NCBI GenBank assembly: GCA_964620045.1
Contig: CAZUJL010000002.1
Span: 1-64,000, forward strand
Length of the DNA stretch: 64,000 nucleotides
From: VFKU01 sp964620045
GTDB lineage: Bacteria; Hydrogenedentota; Hydrogenedentia; Hydrogenedentales; GCA-2746185
Direction of reading: 5' to 3'
Below, piece by piece: positions 1 through 14,361 of this stretch. The notes below the pieces were generated by a model. That model saw nothing but the letters and a program-made list of their open reading frames with translations, was not told where the DNA came from and ran no database searches. Position numbers and translations under genes: made by a program. The number at the start of each line of letters is the position of its first letter. The first letter of the stretch is position 1.

Positions 1-2292
<2,292 letters not shown>

Positions 2293-2295
2293 TGG

Positions 2296-6156
<3,861 letters not shown>

Positions 6157-6265
6157 GCAGCTACCCCTCTGAGGTTGGAAGACAGTCCTCCCCCGATGGA
6201 GGAGAACTAAGAAAGGTCACTTTGAGAAAAGAATGACGAAGCGATTCACGCGGTTTGCCAAGTCA

Positions 6266-6281
6266 GGGGACACCTGTCCCC
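6266..6281. repeat. GGGGACA/TGTCCCC palindrome in the rpoB leader
   Basis: A perfect inverted repeat of 7-base arms with a 2-base centre, inside the predicted rpoB leader. GGGGAC-headed sequences also occur near 9343, 19259, 38010 and 53034, so this may be a remnant of a dispersed REP-like element rather than a leader-specific regulatory hairpin. Confidence 0.5.
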
Positions 6282-6306
6282 CTAACAATCTTCGGGCCAA
6301 GCGCAT

Positions 6307-6336
6307 AGAGTACAGAACAGCAACGGGGATTGTCAA
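6307..6336 (-). promoter_or_regulatory. Candidate sigma-70 promoter for rpoBC
   Basis: Read on the minus strand, a perfect TTGACA (6336-6331) is followed after 18 bases by TACTCT (6312-6307), which matches the -10 consensus only partly. It would give a leader of about 150 bases before rpoB. The segment is more AT-rich than its surroundings. Inferred from sequence only. Confidence 0.45.
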
Positions 6337-6378
6337 CAGTGGAGCGAATTTTGCTTTAGGAACTTCGACCATATAATG

Positions 6379-6404
6379 TAAGTTGTTTATTTACAACAAC
6401 TTAC
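6379..6404. terminator. AT-rich hairpin after the DUF151 gene
   Basis: GTAAGTTGTT and AACAACTTAC form a 10-base stem 6 bases beyond the stop codon of the DUF151 gene on the minus strand. There is no clear run of U after it, so termination is only a suggestion; it separates the DUF151 gene from the rpoB promoter. Confidence 0.35.
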
Positions 6405-6409
6405 AACTA

Positions 6410-6871
6410 TTAATCGCCAGAATCCTCGTCTTCTTCCGTTCCTTCCTGCTCTTCCGGTTCCAGCGCACTGACCTCTTGCCCGGCGGCATCCATCACTTCT
6501 TCGGCCACATAGACAGGGCATCGGGTGCGCACAGCGATGGCAATTCCATCGCTGGGGCGCGAGTCCACGCGCACCAATTGTTCGACTTCGCCGGCGGAAT
6601 TGCGCTGGCTGAGATTCAGGTGCGCGTAGAAGGTGTCGTTCTCCAGCTTATATATCGTCACCGATTCCATTTGCGCGCGCAGGCCTGCAAATACATTGCA
6701 TAGAAGATCGTGCGTCATGGGCCGGCCGAGTTTTTCTTCCATCAGGCCTACTTGAATGGCCTGCGCTTCGGGCACGCCGACGACGATTGGAAGGTAACGA
6801 TCTTCGTGGCGCAGCAGCACCACGGGATGGCTGGCCCCATCGTGTATGCCCATCACTTCGACTTCGATCAT
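6410..6871 (-). CDS. DUF151 / bifunctional nuclease family protein
   Basis: A 153-aa cytosolic protein of the DUF151 family. Some characterised members (plant and mycobacterial types) have DNase/RNase activity, but most bacterial members have no defined role. The family pattern is clear: a start MIEVEVMGI, then PIVVGVPEAQAI near residue 30, RPMTHDLL near 50 and VDSRPSDGIAIAVR near 105. A very acidic tail (EPEEQEGTEEDEDSGD) follows. It ends about 250 bases ahead of rpoB on the same strand; a hairpin and a separate promoter lie between, so co-transcription with rpoBC is doubtful. The start is the ATG at 6871. The family call is firm, the enzymatic activity is not shown. Confidence 0.9.
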   Translation of the reverse strand: MIEVEVMGIHDGASHPVVLLRHEDRYLPIVVGVPEAQAIQVGLMEEKLGRPMTHDLLCNVFAGLRAQMESVTIYKLENDTFYAHLNLSQRNSAGEVEQLVRVDSRPSDGIAIAVRTRCPVYVAEEVMDAAGQEVSALEPEEQEGTEEDEDSGD

Positions 6872-6959
6872 CGGGCCACCTCCGCTGAACTACACCCGCC
6901 ATCATACGCCAAAACGATTGCGCGCGCGATCCGAACACGCCCGCCCGCCTATACTAATC

Positions 6960-6976
6960 CCGGCACTGAGTGCCGG
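6960..6976. promoter_or_regulatory. Perfect palindrome at the lptF promoter region
   Basis: CCGGCACT-G-AGTGCCGG, 8-base arms, 16 bases before the lptF start. A TATACT (-10-like) sits just upstream at 6950-6955 without a convincing -35. The position would suit an operator at the transcription start; equally it could be a chance hairpin. Confidence 0.3.
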
Positions 6977-6991
6977 AATAGACTTCACGGG

Positions 6992-8107
6992 GTGCGCGTG
7001 GCGCTGCTCGACAAATATATCCTGAAGGCAATCGGGGCGCCCACGGCCGCGGCGTTCGTGGTCGTGGCGTTTCTCGTGATCTCGAACGAGCTCAAGGAAC
7101 AGTCGCATCGTCTGATCGTGCAAGTGCTCACGGCGATCGATGTGGTCAAGCTCGGCGCGGCCTTTTTGCCCTCGCTGCTCCCACTGATTCTTCCCATCAC
7201 GCTGTTCTTCGGCGTGCTGATGGGTTATGGGCGTCTCGCCGAGCGCGGCGAGATCACTGCGATGCGCGCGTCCGGTGTGCCGTTCTTTCGCATGGTCGCG
7301 CCGGCGATCGTGCTCGGCGCCGTCATTGCCGTGCTCACGCTGGTGCTGCAGGATGGCCTGCAGCCGCGCACGATGGGCTATGCGCTGAATTTTTTTCGAA
7401 ATGAATTGCCACAGCGCGCGACGATCGAACGACTTAGCCCCGGCGAGATGCACGCGTTTGGCGATTCCCGTGTGTATTTCGGGCGGCATGGTGATGCACC
7501 GCAAGAATTGCGCGACGTTACTGTCGTGCGCGACGAAGGCGACGGACGCGTGATCGTGTTTCGCGCAGAAACCGCTGAAGTGATGCACGATGAGGCGGGT
7601 TCTTTGTTGTTGCTGAAGAATGGGTACTCCTTCACCTCCGATGGCATGCGCAGCAGCCTGGACAAATGGAAACTGCACTTGCCGCATGCGATGGCGCGCG
7701 CAAATGTTCCGCGCTCGCGCGTCGAGAGCACGCTCGTACAGTTGTTCGATCACGAGCGCGAATTGACGAACGACACCGCCGCCGCCGGAACGTTCTCGTT
7801 CGAACGCGATCTGCGCGACACGCGTCACGAGATCGCCGATCGGTTGAGCAAGCCATTCGCGGCCTTGCTCTTCGCCTGCATCGGCGCGCCGCTGGCTGCG
7901 GAGACGATTCGCTACCGCAAAGGCAGCCGGCAACGCTTGCTCGCGGCGGGCCTCCTGATCCTTACGCTCTACTACCTGCTGCACGTGGTGCTCGTGCCGA
8001 CGACGCTGTGGTCCCTGCGCACGCATCTGATGATGGCGTGGGTGCCCAATCTGGCGTTGCTGCTGCTGGCCGGCGCGTTGATGCTCCGCGCGCGACGGGT
8101 GCATTAA
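6992..8107 (+). CDS. lptF: LptF/LptG-family LPS export permease (first of pair)
   Basis: A 371-aa integral membrane protein of the YjgP/YjgQ family. LptF and LptG with LptB form the inner-membrane ABC transporter that extracts lipopolysaccharide for export. The family opening LLDKYILKAI is followed by an N-terminal TM segment, TM segments near residues 55-120, a beta-jellyroll-like periplasmic domain (about 140-270) and three C-terminal TM helices. The family signature region LAERGEITAMRASG follows TM2-3. I start at GTG 6992 (GTG 6998 also fits), because upstream frame-open sequence lacks family similarity. It lies 6 bases before its partner. Assignment to F rather than G is by order only. 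Confidence 0.88.
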   Translation: MRVALLDKYILKAIGAPTAAAFVVVAFLVISNELKEQSHRLIVQVLTAIDVVKLGAAFLPSLLPLILPITLFFGVLMGYGRLAERGEITAMRASGVPFFRMVAPAIVLGAVIAVLTLVLQDGLQPRTMGYALNFFRNELPQRATIERLSPGEMHAFGDSRVYFGRHGDAPQELRDVTVVRDEGDGRVIVFRAETAEVMHDEAGSLLLLKNGYSFTSDGMRSSLDKWKLHLPHAMARANVPRSRVESTLVQLFDHERELTNDTAAAGTFSFERDLRDTRHEIADRLSKPFAALLFACIGAPLAAETIRYRKGSRQRLLAAGLLILTLYYLLHVVLVPTTLWSLRTHLMMAWVPNLALLLLAGALMLRARRVH

Positions 8108-8113
8108 CCCGGC

Positions 8114-9211
8114 ATGAAGACGCTCGATCGATATCTTGCGGCCCAAATCGCGCGCACCTTCGCGCTCGTGGTCCTCGCGTTCATTGTCCTGTTTACCGTC
8201 ATCGACTACCTCACACACCGCCGTGGCGCGATCGTCGACAACGAAGTGCCCTGGACGATCGTGGGCGAGTACTACGCCGCGCTCGCGCCGCAATTGCTGA
8301 TCGATCAGTACTTCGGTGGCCTCGCCGCGCTGCTCGCGTCCTTGCTGGTGCTCGGCACGTTCTCGCAGCGGAACGAGCTCACCGCCGCGCTCGCGGGTGG
8401 GATCTCGCTCGTCCGTGTCGTCCGCGCTCCGTTGCTGTTTGGCGCGGTCCTTTCGCTGGCGGCGTTCGCCTGCGCCAATCTGCTCGGCCCCGGCGCGGCG
8501 CGCACGGTGCTCGATGTCGAAAGCCAATACCTCGGCCGGCCGGGCGCGGGGGACGAAATGCAGCGCGGCCCCGTGAGCTGGGCCAACCTCGACGGCGGAT
8601 GGACCTGCCACGTCGGCAAGTTCAACCGCGTAGCGCTCAGCGGCGAAGATGCATTGTTTATGGTCACGCACGACGGCTCCGAGGAACTGGTTCGGGCCGA
8701 GCGGCTGTATTGGGACCGGCACGAGCGTGCCTGGATCATCGAAGACGGCCTCTGGGCGATTTTCTATCCAGACAAAGGCATGCAGGGCGAGCGGCGGCGG
8801 ATTACGCTGGAGCGCGCGCCGATCTCGGAGACCCCGGAGGAGTTGTTCGCGCCCATGGAATCGCCCGGGGTTCGCTCATTGCCGGAGCTTCGCCAGGTTA
8901 TCCTCGCCGCCGAGCGCCGGGGCGTGCCGTCGAACCGGCTGGAGGTGGAGTGGCACGCACGGTTCGCGCGCGCGGCGATGCCCTTCGTGATGGTGTGCAT
9001 CGCTGTGCCGCTGTCCGCCCGAATTCGAAAGCAAGGCCGCTCGGCGGGAATCGGCTTGGCGGTTTTGCTGGGCCTGACCTATTTTATGATCGCCGGCGCC
9101 ACACTAAATCTTGGGCTTAATGGCCGCCTAGACCCACCGGTTGCGGTATGGGTCGCAAACGTACTCTTTCTATTTACAGGGTTTGTCTTGTATCTGCGCA
9201 CCCCGCGCTGA
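8114..9211 (+). CDS. lptG: LptF/LptG-family LPS export permease (second of pair)
   Basis: A 365-aa paralogue of the preceding permease, beginning MKTLDRYLAAQIARTF, with the same plan: N-terminal TM, TM2-3 around residues 65-125, a soluble periplasmic domain around 130-270 and three C-terminal TM helices ending in YLRTPR. The signature FSQRNELTAALAGGIS matches the LptF/G loop after TM2. The start is ATG 8114, 6 bases after the lptF stop, so the two form an operon and probably the LptFG heterodimer. No lptB, lptC or lptA is in the window. The family call is firm; the G label is inferred from order. Confidence 0.87.
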   Translation: MKTLDRYLAAQIARTFALVVLAFIVLFTVIDYLTHRRGAIVDNEVPWTIVGEYYAALAPQLLIDQYFGGLAALLASLLVLGTFSQRNELTAALAGGISLVRVVRAPLLFGAVLSLAAFACANLLGPGAARTVLDVESQYLGRPGAGDEMQRGPVSWANLDGGWTCHVGKFNRVALSGEDALFMVTHDGSEELVRAERLYWDRHERAWIIEDGLWAIFYPDKGMQGERRRITLERAPISETPEELFAPMESPGVRSLPELRQVILAAERRGVPSNRLEVEWHARFARAAMPFVMVCIAVPLSARIRKQGRSAGIGLAVLLGLTYFMIAGATLNLGLNGRLDPPVAVWVANVLFLFTGFVLYLRTPR

Positions 9212-9306
9212 GCACCGTAAGTTATTTAGTTTCAGTTAGTTATGAATATAAACCGACTCTCCGGTTCATTCGTTTTTCGCCCTGCAACTCCAATGTTGTG
9301 AGGCGT

Positions 9307-9335
9307 TTGCTGCATTCCCGGCCGTCTGGTACACT
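9307..9335 (+). promoter_or_regulatory. Candidate sigma-70 promoter for the GH172-like gene
   Basis: TTGCTG, a 17-base spacer and TACACT lie about 47 bases before the ATG at 9382, in a 170-base AT-richer gap. Each hexamer matches consensus at about four of six positions. A GTGGGGGAC sequence shared with other intergenic sites follows at 9343. Confidence 0.35.
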
Positions 9336-9381
9336 TTCCCTAGTGGGGGACGTTCGGGTTTACGTACCAGGGGGGCCTTGC

Positions 9382-10920
9382 ATGAAACCCATCTCCGCAG
9401 GGGTATTGATCTGTCTGTTCGCTTTTTCGGCGGTCGCCGGGGACGGCGTGCTTCACAAGCGCGCACCCGAAGGCTGGACCGTTCCGCTCGAACAGCTTGG
9501 CTTCAACGGCTCGCTCGATAGCCTGCCGGAACCGAAATCCTGGAAAGTTAAACAGGTTTCGAGTTTCGACCGTTCGGGCGGCAACGACGACGACAAAGGC
9601 GGCACGCCCATGGTCGGCGGCGGGTACATCCTCGCTGACCTCGAGGGTCCGGGCGTCGTGACGCGTCTATGGACGCGCAACCCGACCGGCACGCTGATGG
9701 TTTTCGTCGACGACATGGAATCGCCCGTTTTCATCGCGGATTTCAAAGGCTTCTTCGCGGGCTACGATGGCGACGTCGAACACCAAAGCCCCGGCTTTAA
9801 TCTGCGCTCGGCGCCGTACGTTGGCGAAAGCTCCGGCGGGTACTACTGCTACATTCCGATTCCGTTCGAAAAGCGTTGCAAGATTGCGGTGAAGACGGAC
9901 GAACCGTCGCTCACCTACCAGGTCACCTACGCCGAACTTCCGAAAGACACGCCGATCCAGTCCTTCAGCCTCGATCTGTCCGACCACGACGTGAAGTTCT
10001 TCCGCCGTTGGGAAGACAACTGGAAGTCCGTGGCGATGCGTTGGCCCGGCAAAGACGAGCACATCCGCAAGTCGCGCCACAACTACTGGCCGAACACCAA
10101 CTCGCTTATCGCGACGGTGGAAGGCCCGGCGACGTTGTCGGAAATTGAGCTGAAGCTGGAGTCGGTGGATCCGGAGATCCTGGCGAACACGTGGATCTCG
10201 ATCACCTTTGATGGCCAGGCCGAACCGGGCGTGTATGCACCGATTGGCGCGTTCTTCGCCGCCGCCGGGCAGGATACGGGCGATCACACCAGCCTTGTCG
10301 TGGGCCGTATCGACGGCCGCATGTGGTGCCGGTACCCGATGCCGTTCCACAAACGGGCCGACATCCGCATCATCAACAAGACCGATGAAATTGCCGACAT
10401 TGCCTACTGGTTTACGTACCGCGAAGGCGTGAAGGACGACGATCTCTACTTCTTTGCGCAGCACCGCGGCGGTAAAACCGAAGAAGGCAAACCGTTCATC
10501 GCGGCGGCCATCGAAGGCAAAGGGCACTACGTGGGCACGACGATCAGCGCGACCAACGCGGATTCGCTGACCATTCTCGAAGGCGACGATGTGTATCTCG
10601 TCGATGGCGCGGCCGCGGACACTTTCCACGGCACCGGCACCGATGACTATTTCAACGGCGGATGGTACTTCGCCGGCGGTGCGGCCAGCGGCCCCATGCA
10701 CGCGATCACATTGAAAGACGGCGACGCGCCGATGGGCTTCATGGCCTTCCGCAGCCACCTGACGGAACCCGTGCCGTTCACGAATTCCTTCGTGTTTGAG
10801 CTCGAGCACGGCCCCGGCAATAATCGTCCGGGCGTCCCGTACAGCAGCGTCGCGTATTGGTACCAGGAATCCGCCGAAGCCACCACGCCGCAGCGGCTCG
10901 CCGAAGCCGCCGGTAAATAA
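9382..10920 (+). CDS. Secreted DUF2961 / GH172-like protein
   Basis: A 512-aa secreted protein with a signal peptide (MKPISAGVLICLFAFSAVAG). It belongs to DUF2961, the family from which glycoside hydrolase family GH172 was founded (alpha-fructofuranosidase/arabinofuranosidase activities; oligomeric double beta-jellyroll enzymes). Family landmarks seen are GVVTRLWTRNP near residue 95, GYYCYIPIPFEKRCKI near 155 and the C-terminal GTGTDDYFNGGWYF near 420. Most sequences I recall have GTGTEDYF at this place; here the Glu is Asp. I chose ATG 9382 after GGGGGG because the longer frame upstream is not a signal peptide. The substrate is unknown. Confidence 0.85.
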   Translation: MKPISAGVLICLFAFSAVAGDGVLHKRAPEGWTVPLEQLGFNGSLDSLPEPKSWKVKQVSSFDRSGGNDDDKGGTPMVGGGYILADLEGPGVVTRLWTRNPTGTLMVFVDDMESPVFIADFKGFFAGYDGDVEHQSPGFNLRSAPYVGESSGGYYCYIPIPFEKRCKIAVKTDEPSLTYQVTYAELPKDTPIQSFSLDLSDHDVKFFRRWEDNWKSVAMRWPGKDEHIRKSRHNYWPNTNSLIATVEGPATLSEIELKLESVDPEILANTWISITFDGQAEPGVYAPIGAFFAAAGQDTGDHTSLVVGRIDGRMWCRYPMPFHKRADIRIINKTDEIADIAYWFTYREGVKDDDLYFFAQHRGGKTEEGKPFIAAAIEGKGHYVGTTISATNADSLTILEGDDVYLVDGAAADTFHGTGTDDYFNGGWYFAGGAASGPMHAITLKDGDAPMGFMAFRSHLTEPVPFTNSFVFELEHGPGNNRPGVPYSSVAYWYQESAEATTPQRLAEAAGK

Positions 10921-11025
10921 CGAGCGATTGCCCGTGCCCTGTTCGCTGCGCGAACAGTCCCCCCGCATGGTCAGACAGGTCCGCGCCGCGACTAAGCGCG
11001 TGAGGCCGACGAGGAGACAACGCAC

Positions 11026-13368
11026 GTGAGGAATGCCATTCGCGCAGTGATCGTGGGGGCCGGCACGCTCGTCATCGCCGGTTGCGCCAGCACCTCGAAC
11101 GGGCCGCACACCGCAGCGTCCGTGGAGCCAATCTCCAGCGGTACCTGGGACACCGGTCCCGCCGGCAAGGAGCATTATCAGTTCGCGCCGCTGCCGCCCG
11201 CGGAGACCATCGCGCAGGACTTGCAGCCCACCCAGCCACGCACGCCCGAAGAAGCGCTTAGCGAAGCGCAGATCCAGTTTGAACTCGCGAAGGACGCCGA
11301 GGAACTCGGCGACGACGCCCGCACCTACGAACATTTCTCCGCGATGATGGATCGCCTGGCGGAAGCCAAGCTCGATCCCGAAACCTTTGCTCGCACGCGT
11401 GACGGCTACACGGCGCAGCTCGGCGCCGGCGCCACGATGCTGGGCATCTACGAACGCAACCGGCCGACGTTTGACGACGACGGCCCGATCCTCGATGGCC
11501 AGGTCGACGGTACGGTCACCGTAAACGAACGCGTGCAAGCCGAAATCGAAGCGATCCAGAGCGTGTACCCGAAGAGTTTCCAGGCCGGTCTCGATCGCAG
11601 CTACAAGTACTTGCCCTTCATCCGCGCGCGCTTCGCCGAAGCGGGCCTGCCGGATGACCTCGTGTGGCTCGCGATGGTGGAGAGCCAGTTCTCGCCGAAG
11701 ATCGATTCGCGCGCGGGCGCGGGCGGCATGTGGCAGTTCATGCGCGCCACGGCGCGTCGCTATGGCATGTACACGGACGGCTATGTGGACGAGCGCTACG
11801 ACTGGCGCAAGGCCACCAATGCCGCCGTGCAATACCTCTCCGAACTTTATACGCAGTTTGACGGCAACTGGCCGCTCGCGGTCACCGCGTACAACATGGG
11901 CGAAGGTGGCCTCGGCCGCACGATCAAGAACGCCGGCGGCGAAGATAACCTGTGGGATCTGCTGGAAACCAAGGCCGGCTCAAGCCGCATCAAGCTTGAA
12001 TCGAAACGGTTCTACGCGAAATTACTGGCGACCGTGATCGTCGCGAACGACCCCGAGCAGTATGGGTTCGAACGCCGTCCGCAGCCGGCCGAAGAGGCCG
12101 AGCCGCTGAAGGTGCGCGGACACTACTCGCTCGCCGAAATTGAAAAGCAATCGGGTCTGGAACAGGGCACGCTCGCGCGCCTGAACCCGCAATTCCTCCG
12201 TGGCTATACGCCGCCCTCGCGCGATGTGGTGCTCGCCGTGCCGGTACAGCACAACACGCACGTGCGCACGGTGCTCGCCTCGATGCCGGAACTGCGCCCG
12301 GGCACGCACACCGTGCAGCGCGGCGAAACACTCTCGCAGATCGCGTCGGCGTACAAAGTATCGGTGGGCGAACTGCAGTCCACGAACAACATTAAATCGC
12401 CGAAGAACCTGCGCGCCGGTCAGAAGCTTGTGATCCCCGGCGGCGCCGTGATGCCCGAATCCAACGACGTCGTGATGGCGAGCGCCCCCGGCGCGAAGAC
12501 CTACATGGTGCGTCGCGGCGACAGCCTGTCGAGCATCGCGAACCGCCACCGCGTGGCCGTGAAAGACCTGCAGCGCTGGAACAACCTCGGCACGAAGACG
12601 AGCATCCGCACAGGCCAGACCTTGATTGTCGCTGCTGCGCCGGCAGGCTCGTCCTCGGCTCCGAGCACGACGGTCGCGAAAGCGCCGGCGTCTACGTCCA
12701 ATGCGACCTCGGCCCCCGCAGCAGCCGTGAAAACCGCCGCCGCGACCGAGACGAAGTACCACACGGTGAAAAAGGGCGACTTCCCCGACAAGATCGCGCG
12801 CGCCTACGGCGTGAAGCTGGAAGACTTGCTCGCGTGGAACGGTCTCACGAAGCGCTCCACGATTCAGATTGGCCAGAAGCTGAAGGTCATGGTGCCGGCG
12901 ACCACCGTCGCGAAAACGGAAACACCTGTGCCGACTGCATCAAAGGCCGTTGAGACGACGCCTGCCTCTTCCAAAGCCGATGCCCGCACGCACACGGTGC
13001 GCCGTGGCGACACGGTGAGCTCGATCGCGAAAAAGTACGGCGTGTCGACGACCGACATGTTGAAGTGGAATAAGCTGACCTCGAAATCCGTGCTGCAAAT
13101 CGGCGATGTGCTGAAGGTGCAGAGCCCGACGACCGCAGTTGCGTCCGCCCCGTCCACGACAAAGACGGCGCGCGTTGCGGCACCGACCACGGGTGGCACC
13201 GTGCGCCACATTCACGCCGTCGTTTCCGGCGAGAACGTCGCCGCGATCGCCGATCACTATTCCGTGCCGGTCGAGAACCTGATGGAATGGAACGGCTGGA
13301 CGACGGCGCCGACACTGGCCGCCGGCGATGAAGTCGTCGTGTTCCAGCCGGCCCTGCCGCAGGACTAA
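11026..13368 (+). CDS. MltD-like membrane-bound lytic transglycosylase with LysM repeats
   Basis: A 780-aa lipoprotein (lipobox VIAGC in residues 1-20) that should cleave peptidoglycan in the periplasm. The SLT domain spans about residues 185-320; the predicted catalytic Glu is in WLAMVESQFSPK, followed by GGMWQFM and AYNMGEGGL as in family 1D transglycosylases. The C-terminal half carries a degenerate LysM-like segment (HYSLAEIEKQSG) and five clearer LysM repeats beginning HTVQRGETL, YMVRRGDSL, HTVKKGDFP, HTVRRGDTV and HAVVSGENV, separated by Ala/Thr/Ser-rich linkers. E. coli MltD has two LysM, so this one is long. The GTG start at 11026 follows GAGGAGAC. It is convergent with the HD gene, 4 bases away. 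Confidence 0.93.
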   Translation: MRNAIRAVIVGAGTLVIAGCASTSNGPHTAASVEPISSGTWDTGPAGKEHYQFAPLPPAETIAQDLQPTQPRTPEEALSEAQIQFELAKDAEELGDDARTYEHFSAMMDRLAEAKLDPETFARTRDGYTAQLGAGATMLGIYERNRPTFDDDGPILDGQVDGTVTVNERVQAEIEAIQSVYPKSFQAGLDRSYKYLPFIRARFAEAGLPDDLVWLAMVESQFSPKIDSRAGAGGMWQFMRATARRYGMYTDGYVDERYDWRKATNAAVQYLSELYTQFDGNWPLAVTAYNMGEGGLGRTIKNAGGEDNLWDLLETKAGSSRIKLESKRFYAKLLATVIVANDPEQYGFERRPQPAEEAEPLKVRGHYSLAEIEKQSGLEQGTLARLNPQFLRGYTPPSRDVVLAVPVQHNTHVRTVLASMPELRPGTHTVQRGETLSQIASAYKVSVGELQSTNNIKSPKNLRAGQKLVIPGGAVMPESNDVVMASAPGAKTYMVRRGDSLSSIANRHRVAVKDLQRWNNLGTKTSIRTGQTLIVAAAPAGSSSAPSTTVAKAPASTSNATSAPAAAVKTAAATETKYHTVKKGDFPDKIARAYGVKLEDLLAWNGLTKRSTIQIGQKLKVMVPATTVAKTETPVPTASKAVETTPASSKADARTHTVRRGDTVSSIAKKYGVSTTDMLKWNKLTSKSVLQIGDVLKVQSPTTAVASAPSTTKTARVAAPTTGGTVRHIHAVVSGENVAAIADHYSVPVENLMEWNGWTTAPTLAAGDEVVVFQPALPQD

Positions 13369-13372
13369 TCGT

Positions 13373-13945
13373 TTACGCGCGCGGCCGTGGCTTGCCCGCT
13401 TCCGCGCAAATCGCGTCGAATAGTTTTGAGACCTGCGCCACGCCGTAGTCCTCGAAATTTTTCGGATTGGCCCAGAATTCTTTTAAGCGTCCCCGGCCTT
13501 CCCGCTCGTACATCACGATCTTGATCATCATCTGCACTTTGTCCAGCCCGCGCAGCACCCGCGCTTCGGGAGTGGACGCCGCGTTGAACTCGCGCTGGTA
13601 ATCGGCATAGCGGCGATCGAAGCCCGCGAACAAGCGCGCCATGATCGCCTCCTCCGCCGCATCCTTCGCTTCGCGCAGGTGCGCGTCCGCGGCCGGCATC
13701 GGAATGTCCATGAGCCAGGACTCCGCGAGGTCGTGCGTGAGCGCCATCGCCAGCAGTTTTCCGCGATCGCAGAATTCGGGGTATTCGTCGGCAAATAAAA
13801 GCGCGAGCAGTGAGACAAAGTGGCTGTGCGCGGCGACGCTCTCCGGCTCGGTCACCCCGCGCAGCACGTAGCCTGCGCGCGCGATGCGATCGAGTGGGTG
13901 AATGGCCTCGAAGAGGCCGATAACACGCTGCTCAAAAGTGGACAT
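13373..13945 (-). CDS. HD-domain phosphohydrolase (YfbR/HDDC2-like)
   Basis: A 190-aa cytosolic HD-superfamily protein resembling YfbR/HDDC2 5'-deoxynucleotidases. The metal ligands are visible: ESVAAHSHFVSLL (His), ALTHDLAE (His-Asp) and the later Asp in RGLDKVQMM. The family removes phosphate from deoxyribonucleoside monophosphates, but substrate residues cannot be checked here. I start at ATG 13945 (MSTFEQRVIGLFE) because the 26 residues of open frame before it are not family-like. It is convergent with the transglycosylase gene and divergent from the ferredoxin gene. Confidence 0.82.
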   Translation of the reverse strand: MSTFEQRVIGLFEAIHPLDRIARAGYVLRGVTEPESVAAHSHFVSLLALLFADEYPEFCDRGKLLAMALTHDLAESWLMDIPMPAADAHLREAKDAAEEAIMARLFAGFDRRYADYQREFNAASTPEARVLRGLDKVQMMIKIVMYEREGRGRLKEFWANPKNFEDYGVAQVSKLFDAICAEAGKPRPRA

Positions 13946-14085
13946 GTCGCGGAGTATGCCAAAGGCGCGTCCCGGCGGAAAACTATTGAGCCTGCGGGCG
14001 GAGCACTTTATACTTTGCGCCAACCGGCCGCCGGAACCTTCGGCGGTCGCGCGGGAATAAACGTAAGACGGGAGAGCACTGCCGC

Positions 14086-14343
14086 ATGGCGAAGATTGTG
14101 TATGAAGGGCAATCGCGCGACCTGGCCGATGGCACGCGTGTGTTCGAGACCTGCGAAGAAATGGGCATGCCGTTTGGCTGCACCGAGGGCATCTGCGGCA
14201 CCTGCCGCTGCACCGTGGTTTCCGGCATGGAGAACCTCGGCCCGCGGAACGCCAAAGAGGAAGACATGGATCTGGACGCCGGCGAACGCCTCGCGTGCCA
14301 GTGCGTCATAAAGTCCGGGACGGTCGAATTCACGATCGCCTAA
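14086..14343 (+). CDS. [2Fe-2S] plant-type ferredoxin
   Basis: An 85-aa small ferredoxin. The cluster-binding cysteines are in CTEGICGTC (three ligands) with the fourth in LACQC near residue 73. The overall beta-grasp layout (KIVYEG... VFETCEEMGMPFGC) matches plant-type and YfhL-independent bacterial ferredoxins. The start is ATG 14086 after GGGAGAG. It is followed 18 bases later by the amidohydrolase gene, probably co-transcribed, though no redox link is evident. Its electron donor and acceptor are not identifiable from the window. Confidence 0.93.
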   Translation: MAKIVYEGQSRDLADGTRVFETCEEMGMPFGCTEGICGTCRCTVVSGMENLGPRNAKEEDMDLDAGERLACQCVIKSGTVEFTIA

Positions 14344-14361
14344 ATTTTTAGGGAGTACCGC

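Noticed and set aside
6902..8722. Minus-strand open frame of 606 codons across lptF and lptG
   Set aside because: It is His/Arg-rich shadow sequence spanning two real membrane-protein genes.
9148..9381. N-terminal extension of the GH172-like gene
   Set aside because: The extra 78 codons lie in the lptG end and an AT-rich gap; a proper signal peptide begins at 9382 with a ribosome site.
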